A DNA stretch of 41,384 nt from assembly GCA_026391255.1 (NCBI GenBank), contig JAPLDU010000124.1, positions 18,259 to 59,642 of the forward strand, given 5' to 3'. Position 1 is the stretch's first letter. Every line of letters starts with the position of its first letter. This stretch comes from Bacteroidia bacterium. Its GTDB lineage: Bacteria > Bacteroidota > Bacteroidia > Bacteroidales > JAPLDU01. Under the pieces are notes generated by a model. It made no database searches. It had not been told where the DNA came from and saw only the letters and a program-made list of their open reading frames with translations. The position numbers and the translations under genes were made by a program. Shown here piece by piece: positions 32,490 through 39,600 of this stretch.

Positions 32490-33241
32490 TTACTTGATGA
32501 TAATTTCAGTTGCTCACTGGTTTTGCCGAATCTTCTTTCACGGTTCTGGTAATCAATAATGGCCTGGTAAAAATCATCTTTCCCAAATTCCGGCCAGTAT
32601 TTTTCTGTAAAATAGAGTTCGGAATATGCAATCTGCCATAGCAGGAAATTGCTGATACGAAATTCCCCGCTGGTTCTGATCAATAATTCTGGATCAGGGA
32701 TATCACATGTTGTCAGGCTTTTAATAAACAATTCTTCGGTTATATCTTCTGAATTTACAGAGCCATTTTCAATCATCCTGCCAATTTTTTTCACTGCGTT
32801 CAGAATTTCCCACCTCGATCCGTAGCTGATTGCCAGTACCAATGTAAGTCCTTTGTTTCCGGAAGTAATCCGGATAACATCGCTGAGTTTGCTGCGTACT
32901 TCGCCCGCAAGATCGTTGATATCGCCGATGGTGAGAAGCCTCACCTGATTGTCCATCAGTGTTTTTGTCTCTTTATTTATTGTGGAGATCAATAATGACA
33001 TCAGGGCATTAATTTCAGTTTTCGACCGGTGCCAGTTTTCTTTAGAAAATGTATAAAGGGTAAGATACCCGAGTTCCAGTTCAACTGCGGCTTCCACGAT
33101 ATTTCTTACTGCTGCAGCCCCGCTCCGGTGACCGTATATTCTCGATTTGCCTTTTTCTTTTGCCCAGCGACCGTTGCCATCCATAATAACAGCTATATGA
33201 CGCGGAATATCTTTATTCCTGATCTGGTCTTTAATCGTCAT
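32486..33241 (-). CDS. uppS: Undecaprenyl diphosphate synthase (isoprenyl transferase)
   Basis: Makes the C55 lipid carrier for peptidoglycan and O-antigen from farnesyl and isopentenyl diphosphate. With the start at 33241 it has 251 residues. The signature HIAVIMDGNGRWAK places the catalytic aspartate at D21. GHRSGAAAVRNIVE and LTLYTFSKENWHRS follow, and the C-terminal motif is RTSGEFRISNFLLWQIAYSE. Two in-frame ATGs exist, 33271 and 33241, both in the context ATGACGAT. The later one is preferred, as it lies four bases after the stop of the upstream gene, while the earlier one lies inside it. It overlaps bamA by four bases. Confidence 0.95.
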   Translation of the reverse strand: MTIKDQIRNKDIPRHIAVIMDGNGRWAKEKGKSRIYGHRSGAAAVRNIVEAAVELELGYLTLYTFSKENWHRSKTEINALMSLLISTINKETKTLMDNQVRLLTIGDINDLAGEVRSKLSDVIRITSGNKGLTLVLAISYGSRWEILNAVKKIGRMIENGSVNSEDITEELFIKSLTTCDIPDPELLIRTSGEFRISNFLLWQIAYSELYFTEKYWPEFGKDDFYQAIIDYQNRERRFGKTSEQLKLSSSK

Positions 33242-33245
33242 CTGC

Positions 33246-33962
33246 TTATTCTTTAAAACTTTTATCGTCATAAGCCGGACAACGGGTACGGCTGTAAAAT
33301 ATCTTGTAGGTCACAAAAATACCTCCAAAGGCATACAGGTCATTCCGGTTTGGAAGCGCATTCTGCCTGTATTTACTAATATTGTCAGGAGACAGATAAG
33401 GATCATTTAAGGGGTCGTTTGAAGGTTTGCCAAGACCATCAAGGTAATCGGTAAAAGTTTTTCTGTACACAAGCTCGGCGCCGGCGCTGATCCTTTTGGT
33501 CACATTTACCTTGATGCCCACACCGAAAGGAATTGCAATATGACTGGTAACCTGACTATTATCATATAAAAAATAGGACAGACCTGATGTCACGTATGTT
33601 GAAACGTTATAAGAAGGGCTGGTAGTTATATATGGTAAGAAATTAAATTCAAGCTGGACGGTCATATCCGTGATTTTAGAATTAAAGCTGTGATTCCTGA
33701 GCCTGTTATAGGCATATGGAGACAGGTAATCATATCCCTCGAGCCTGCCCTGCATTATACTCCACCTCATGGCATACCGGAGGTTAAAAGACTGGCGGTA
33801 AAGAAAGCCATAAGCATATGCCGGGCTTTTAAACGGGGTGGTCGGATTAATTTCTCCAAGATAATAGGAATAACCTGAATAAACACCCAGATCACCTCTG
33901 CGCTGGGCCATTGCGCAGGTAATCAATTGAAGAAATACTATGACCAGGAGGTATTTTTTCAT
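33246..33962 (-). CDS. DUF6089-type outer-membrane beta-barrel protein
   Basis: A 238-residue protein with a signal peptide (MKKYLLVIVFLQLITCAMAQ) followed by an eight-strand-like barrel pattern: RRGDLGVYSGYSYYLGEINP, SVQ-free alternating strands, YVTSGLSYFLYD, GVGIKVNVTKRISAGAELVY and a closing FGGIFVTYKIF. It matches the conserved DUF6089 protein typically encoded just upstream of uppS-bamA in Bacteroidota. Its function is not established. The start at 33962 fits the signal peptide. A longer frame from 34049 would run through a palindromic repeat and is rejected. It is the first gene of the uppS-bamA-ompH run, with a four-base gap to uppS. Confidence 0.88.
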   Translation of the reverse strand: MKKYLLVIVFLQLITCAMAQRRGDLGVYSGYSYYLGEINPTTPFKSPAYAYGFLYRQSFNLRYAMRWSIMQGRLEGYDYLSPYAYNRLRNHSFNSKITDMTVQLEFNFLPYITTSPSYNVSTYVTSGLSYFLYDNSQVTSHIAIPFGVGIKVNVTKRISAGAELVYRKTFTDYLDGLGKPSNDPLNDPYLSPDNISKYRQNALPNRNDLYAFGGIFVTYKIFYSRTRCPAYDDKSFKE

Positions 33963-34049
33963 TATTAAAAGTGATGTCTTCAAAGGCTGTTTTGAATTAT
34001 TAAATAAATTCAGTTTTGAGATATTATTTGTCTGTTTACCCACCCCCAA

Positions 34050-34073
34050 CCCCTCCCTGCTGGCAGGGAGGGG
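34050..34073. repeat. Perfect 11-bp palindrome CCCCTCCCTGC/GCAGGGAGGGG
   Basis: An 11-bp stem with a two-base loop is flanked by CACCCCCAA and AAAAAGGGGAGGG, which extend the dyad. It lies 88 bases before the DUF6089 ATG. GC-rich hairpins of this look are common intergenic repeats in Bacteroidota and other genomes. The remaining bases to 34209 are AT-rich and hold no gene. Confidence 0.85.
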
Positions 34074-34209
34074 AAAAAGGGGAGGGTAAAAAAATATGCT
34101 TTATAATTGAAATTCAGATAAATATAATAATATTATTTATTAATATAAACATATTCATATACTTAACATAAATTAAAACAGCTTCTCAGCAAAATAATCA
34201 CAATTTTTA

Positions 34210-35091
34210 TCAGTTTCGCTTATCCAAACCCCACATCAGTTTGTTACGCAAAGTACTGTAAAAACTATGATTTTCAAGTTTTAGTATTTTAATGGTAAAA
34301 TCAGCACGCGATACCCTGAGTTCCATACCCGGGTCAAACGAACTGGACCTGTAATCGAGTGATACCATAAAATTCGAGCTACGCCCTTCAACTTTCAGGC
34401 TAAGCACCACATCATCAGGAACCACGATGGGCCTTACGTTCATATTGTGCGGGGCTATCGGAGTGATAATAAAAGTGGAAGCGCCGGGAACCACTATCGG
34501 TCCGCCGGTACTCAGCGAATAGGCCGTTGAACCGGTAGGTGTGGCAATGATCAGCCCGTCGGCCCAGTAAGAATTAAGGTATTCATTATTGATCCATGTG
34601 TGTATTGTGATCATAGATGATGTTTCCCGTTTCTGAACGGTAAATTCATTCAAAGCAAAATTATTTGTTCCGAATAAATTCTCTTGCGTTTCCAGTTTGA
34701 GCAAAGTGCGGGGTTCCAGGGAAAATTTTCCCTGTTGAATGGCAGCAATGGCTTCAGCGATCTGCCCGCTGGAAATTTCTGCAAGAAAACCCATCCTTCC
34801 GCTGTTGAACCCTACCAGCGGCACATTGGTATTTCTGACAAGTGACACCGATTCGAGGAAAGTACCGTCACCACCGATACTGAACATATAATCAATTCCA
34901 ACGGGCAGGTCATTTTCATGGTGAAATAAAGCGCTTACCTTCAGGTCAAGCTTCAGTTCCTTCACAAGAAAATCATAAAAAGGCCCGAATATGTACAATT
35001 CAGTCCGGGTGCGACTCAGTTCACTGATCAGTTTCAGAAAACTTGAATGAAACGACTCGCCAAATGTCCTGCCGTAAAGTGCAATCTTCAT
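34210..35091 (-). CDS. nadK: NAD kinase
   Basis: Phosphorylates NAD to NADP. The 293 residues contain the diagnostic GGDG at 73-76 (FSIGGDGTFLESV). Further motifs are FNSGRMGFLAEI (about 95-106), NEFTVQKR (about 155-162) and DGLIIATPTGSTAYSLSTGG (about 177-196). The length is typical and the protein is cytosolic. Its stop is followed by 160 AT-rich bases before the palindrome above the DUF6089 gene, so it is probably transcribed from its own promoter. A perfect -7 box lies 20 bases before the ATG at 35091. Confidence 0.95.
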   Translation of the reverse strand: MKIALYGRTFGESFHSSFLKLISELSRTRTELYIFGPFYDFLVKELKLDLKVSALFHHENDLPVGIDYMFSIGGDGTFLESVSLVRNTNVPLVGFNSGRMGFLAEISSGQIAEAIAAIQQGKFSLEPRTLLKLETQENLFGTNNFALNEFTVQKRETSSMITIHTWINNEYLNSYWADGLIIATPTGSTAYSLSTGGPIVVPGASTFIITPIAPHNMNVRPIVVPDDVVLSLKVEGRSSNFMVSLDYRSSSFDPGMELRVSRADFTIKILKLENHSFYSTLRNKLMWGLDKRN

Positions 35092-35111
35092 ACGAATAAT
35101 AAATTACCGGG

Positions 35112-35119
35112 CAAAAATA
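35112..35119 (-). promoter_or_regulatory. -7 box for nadK
   Basis: The minus strand reads TATTTTTG, a perfect TAnnTTTG, 20 bases before the nadK ATG. The tract of TACGAATTACGA repeats begins directly upstream, so the -33 region is repeat DNA. Confidence 0.48.
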
Positions 35120-35129
35120 GCGAAAGTTT

Positions 35130-35330
35130 TTACGAGTTACGACTTACGAATTACGAAGTACGAATTACCAGCGATGGAGTGACTGAGTGACAAGGTGACT
35201 GAGAGACTGAGTGATGGTGTGACGAAGAGACAGAGAGACGAAGACACTGAGAGACGGAGTTTCCTACTCCCCCTTGGCGAATGGGGCACGGGGGATTGAG
35301 AAAGACAGAACGACGAAGCAACTACCCATT
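35130..35330. repeat. Mixed short tandem repeats upstream of nadK
   Basis: TACGAATTACGA-type 7-base units (35131-35168) are followed by GAGTGACTGAGTGACAAG-type units (35176-35260). A decayed GC-rich block (CCCCCTTGGCGAATGGGG..., 35269-35300) closes the tract. No gene is seen here. Confidence 0.8.
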
Positions 35331-35390
35331 CCGAAATAAATCTACTTCCTGATAAAGTCTGTTATGTGAACTTGCCCGGAGGCTTAACCC

Positions 35391-35592
35391 AACCTGGACG
35401 AGCCAGATCCAAACAAGAAATCACAAATCTCAAAATACAAATAACAAATAAATATCAATCAACAAAAAGACAAATTCAAAGTAGTCTGTTTCGTATTTGA
35501 AATTTTGATATTGCTTATTATTTGATTTTTGTGATTTGTTTTTTGGAATTTTTTGCCAAAACGCGTCAAGATTTCAGAAATAAGATACTAAT
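35391..35592 (+). repeat. Dispersed repeat, copy C, without internal gene
   Basis: A 202-base copy that starts AACCTGGACGAGCCAG and ends GCCAAAACGCGTCAAG...AGATACTAAT. It matches copy B at both ends but lacks the four-helix-bundle relic. The left arm (35409-35460) and right arm (35496-35545) are imperfect inverted repeats. Its right end reaches into the last five bases of the lipoprotein gene at 35588, including its stop codon. Confidence 0.8.
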
Positions 35593-36088
35593 ACTTTACC
35601 AAATCAAAATATTCACCACTATTATTAAAATACTTGATAACACAATATTTATATGTAAAATATAATCTGTCAATCAGTGTATAATTACTTTTTAATTCAT
35701 AAACTTCCGGGTAATACACATTATTTACTGTCATTGAAATCGGATTTTTCAATGAATCAAAATAGATTAATTCACTATAATCTTCCCATGTAATCTCAAA
35801 TTTATTATGTTCAATAGTATAAATTCCCAAAATAGAAGAGTTACCTATATTAAGTGATTTTACAAAACTAAATGATATGAATTGATTGTAATCTTGTTTA
35901 TCAATCACCTCATAATATTTACTATAGCTCCATATGAACAAAGTATCATAATTTCCTAAATTCGACTTATAAACTAATGTATCATAATATTTATAAATGG
36001 GCAGTTTATCATTTGGAATGTTAAAATATTTGTCTTTTTCACAACCAATTAAAAATACAAATAGTAATATTACAAAAACATATTTCAT
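35588..36088 (-). CDS. AT-rich orphan lipoprotein, function unknown
   Basis: A 166-residue protein with a clear lipoprotein signal. It has MKYVFVILLFVFLIGCEKDK with lipobox LIGC, cysteine at residue 16. The mature part is rich in Tyr, Asn, Ile, Asp and Lys (IPNDKLPIYKYYDTLVYKSN), with pattern suggestive of beta-strands but no domain I recognise. The DNA is markedly more AT-rich than its neighbours, which suggests acquired DNA. An ATG at 36124 is in frame, but 36088 fits the signal peptide. Its 3' end, including the stop, overlaps the right end of repeat copy C by five bases. No operon partner is present. Aspartate after the +1 region (C-E-K-D) does not obviously force inner-membrane retention. 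Confidence 0.75.
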   Translation of the reverse strand: MKYVFVILLFVFLIGCEKDKYFNIPNDKLPIYKYYDTLVYKSNLGNYDTLFIWSYSKYYEVIDKQDYNQFISFSFVKSLNIGNSSILGIYTIEHNKFEITWEDYSELIYFDSLKNPISMTVNNVYYPEVYELKSNYTLIDRLYFTYKYCVIKYFNNSGEYFDLVKY

Positions 36089-36244
36089 AATTCTCAAATT
36101 CCCGGAATGATAAATTTCATTCAAAGGTCTTCAATTTATTAATTGCTTATCCGGGATTTTAAATATTATTCAAATTTTCAATAAAAAAATAACTGCTTAT
36201 CCCCATTAAAAAGGTTGATGATAATTTATAATATTTATATCTTT

Positions 36245-36366
36245 TTTTACCACATAGGCACAGTAGATACATAGTAAGACACATAGTTTTTATCATGAAT
36301 TATCACTGCAAATAAAGGTCAAATCTATGTGAAGCCTATGTTTCTATGATACTATGTGGTAAAATA
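36245..36366. repeat. Long inverted repeat with TTTTACCACATAG arms
   Basis: The left arm (36245-36286: TTTTACCACATAGGCACAG...) and the right arm (36325-36364) are complementary over about 40 bases with several mismatches. Both are built of ACATAG sub-units. The loop is about 38 bases. It lies in the 495-base gap between the orphan lipoprotein and the giant adhesin, which otherwise holds only AT-rich DNA and the terminator. Confidence 0.8.
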
Positions 36367-36527
36367 TGAGGAGTATAAAAGTTTATATTCTCAAATTTAT
36401 TAGCGATAATATTTACTGAAATATTTTACTTGCTCATAGGAGATAAGCAGTAAAAAATAATCAGACGTTAATCATTATAATCATATAAATCAGATCAATC
36501 ACAGTTCAGACATTTTTCATCAGACAA

Positions 36528-36560
36528 AAACGGCAGCCTTCTCAAAGAATGCTGCCGTTT
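36528..36560 (-). terminator. Terminator of the giant adhesin gene
   Basis: The 10-bp stem AAACGGCAGC/GCTGCCGTTT with a 13-base loop is followed on the minus strand by further T residues (the T-run begins in the stem, then TTGTCTG). It lies 60 bases after the adhesin stop codon. Confidence 0.88.
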
Positions 36561-36619
36561 CCTGTTTACAAACCTGATAGAATTTTCAGGTGCTTAATGG
36601 TTCCAAGTCAGGTATATCT

Positions 36620-39600
36620 TTAATATTTCACCATTGGTTTAATATCAGTGAACCCGTTGCAGTCGAATTTATAACTGTACACACCGGGAGCATAGTTCTC
36701 CATGTTCAGTTCGATGACGTGTTCGCCTGCCGTAAAATCTTCCGATACTTTCAGTTCGATCAATGCGCCTACCACATTATATGTTCGGATATATACATGA
36801 CCGGCCTCCGGTAGGTAGAATCTGATAGAAGTGTTCACGCTGAATGGGTTAGGCATATTCTGGTAAACCGAATAACCCGGAGTTTGAGGAATAATGTTGT
36901 CTAATTTTTCAACTATGCTTATTCCATCCTCGGTAAACCGATCATTGCCCGTCTGCCAGAGTTCCACCACTATCTGTTCTTCCGTGGCTGAAGCAATATG
37001 CCATAACTTAAGAGTGAAGATACTCTGAGGGATCATACCGTCTGTACCGCCCGTCTGGTCATCATCTCCCCATATTGCAAGCGATAATGAACCACCGTCG
37101 AAGACTGTGGAGCCAACCAGTTTTCCATCCGGGCTGAAAGCAGCAACCTCATCTCCAATATCTGGCTGTACATTCCAGGCGTACAGCGGTATACCCACGG
37201 TCATATTAACTCCTGTATTATGAAATACTGCAAAATGCCTTGTGTTGTAATCAAATGTATTTTTTACCAGTGGACCTAACATCCCGTTTGGCGGGTAGAA
37301 GAATATCTGAGGTGTCGCCAGTTTGATCTGGTAACCCCTGCCCGGAAGCATATTACCAATGCTGTTGATCTGAAGTTGCGGCCAGTATACATAACCATCC
37401 TGATCCTTCATGATAATGATTTCGTTCACTATTGAATTCATCACAGTTTGTATCTGGGCCGGGGATTTACGCAGGTAACCCAGTATGCTCCATCCTGAAG
37501 GAATATTCACATGTGTGAATTCAGGAACAATACTGTAACCGTAAACAGCCAGTATCCTTGATGAGGACATCTTGACCTTATAGCCCTGGCCAAGTGTCAT
37601 ATTTCCGATCAGGTTCAGGCTGTAAGCAGGCCATAACACATTACCCAACCAGTCCTTGACAATGACCACATTTGTTATCACCGGATTAAATACAATTCCG
37701 ATATCCGAATGTACCGGTAACAGGTATGTTGACATGATGTTCCACCCGTTACGCAGGTCAACCAGTTGTGAATCCAGTACGGTGTAAGGAGTCAATGACA
37801 ACAACCCGCTGAGGCCGTCCACCACAAATGTTGAATCTTGCGGGAAAGTAAGGTTATAAACCGGTTTAGCAAAGTATTCTGCACCTGTATTCAGTTTCCA
37901 GAATTTAAAGGTAAATACCTCTCCCGGATCGAAACCGGTATTAGGTACAATACCATCTTCACCCCAGGCAGCTATTGAGGTTGCCTGTCCCTGGAACCTG
38001 GTGTATCCACCGCAGGCCAAAGTACCCAGGGAGTCATAGAACACTCCGATATAATCGCCAGTTTCAAGGAATGGAACAGCATTTAACGGCACATAAATAG
38101 TATGGTTGTAGCCGGTATTGTAATAGTTCCAGTCAGGCAGAGCATTGGTATGAACGGTATATGAGCCTGTCGCAGTACAACCATTGGCATCCGTAACAGT
38201 GACGGTATATGTTCCTGCAGGCACATCAAACAGGTCTTCAGCGCTTGACACCCAGTCACCATTGGCATTTTCCCACCAATATGTGTAGGGGAATGTACCA
38301 CAGCATACAAAGATGTTTACGGCTCCCGAAATACCGGCAACCACATCCACATCGGTAATAGCAGCGTTATCAATATGCAGGGGATGGGCAGGTTGTTCGA
38401 CAACGAAAGTATCCACACCTATGCAATGATTGGCATCAGTCACGGTGAAATAATATGTACCGGCCTGCAGGTCATCCACAGTAAAGTTGATAGTAGAGCA
38501 ACATGGAATAAACGTTGAAGCTCCGGGAATTACGACCGTATTACAACCGACGGTTGTTATACCGGACCATGTAAAGCCATAATAAGGCAATGTACCGCCG
38601 AATGCATGTATTGCAATTATACCGTCGTTACCACCATAGCAGTTAACATTGCTGATCTGGGCAGTCATTGAGACAGGAGATGCAGGCGCCGTGACATTTT
38701 CACATCCGGAACCAATACAACCGTTACTGTCAGTAACTACCACACAATAATTTCCTGCCCCTATACCTGTCAGTGATGCGGCTGTTGAACCATTTGACCA
38801 CTGATAGGTGACCGGTGGAACAAGTGCCGATATGTTGGAAACAGCTATGGTACCATCAACCTGTCCATAGCAGAGATTCCCTGTCGACACAAGATCAATT
38901 GTAACCGGGCTGGACTGATTGATAGTGGCAGATGCGAAAGCATGACAACCATTGGCGTCTGTCACAGTGACAGAATAATTTCCTGAAGGAAGCCCGGTGA
39001 GATTCTGAATGGTGGATCCGTTGTTCCAATGGTAGGTGTATGGTGATGTCCCTCCTGAAACCAAGATATTGATAGCACCAATGTTAACACCATAACAACT
39101 GATGTTGCCGCTGTTGATTACGATTGACAATGCATCAGGCTGTGTAATGGTATATGTTGCTGTTGTAGTGCAACCATTAGTATCAATCACTGTTACCGAA
39201 TAAGTCCCGGGGGCAAGTCCTGACAAATCCTGGGTGGTAGCTCCGTTGCTCCATAATACAGTATAAGCAGGAAGAGTACATGAAGGTGTTCCTCCGGTAA
39301 TTGTCAGATCAATCATTCCATTGTGATTGCCATTGCAATCAATATTGCTGATCACAGCAGATGGAACCAAAGGATCTGGTTCGTGAATCACCACCGGAAC
39401 TATTATCACACAGTTATTGGCATCGAGGATTGATACCCAGTAGGTAGCTGGCGGGAGATACCCCATCGAGAAAGTATCAACATAAACAAAGTTGATATTA
39501 TCAATCGAGAATGCATAAGGAGGTAAGCCACCTGCTGCTGTCATCAGGAAGTAACCATCATTAGCTCCGTAACAGGAGATATTATGCCCGGTAATCGTAC

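Noticed and set aside
33963-34049. N-terminal extension of the DUF6089 protein
   Set aside because: It is AT-rich sequence close to a palindromic repeat and would displace the signal peptide from the N-terminus.
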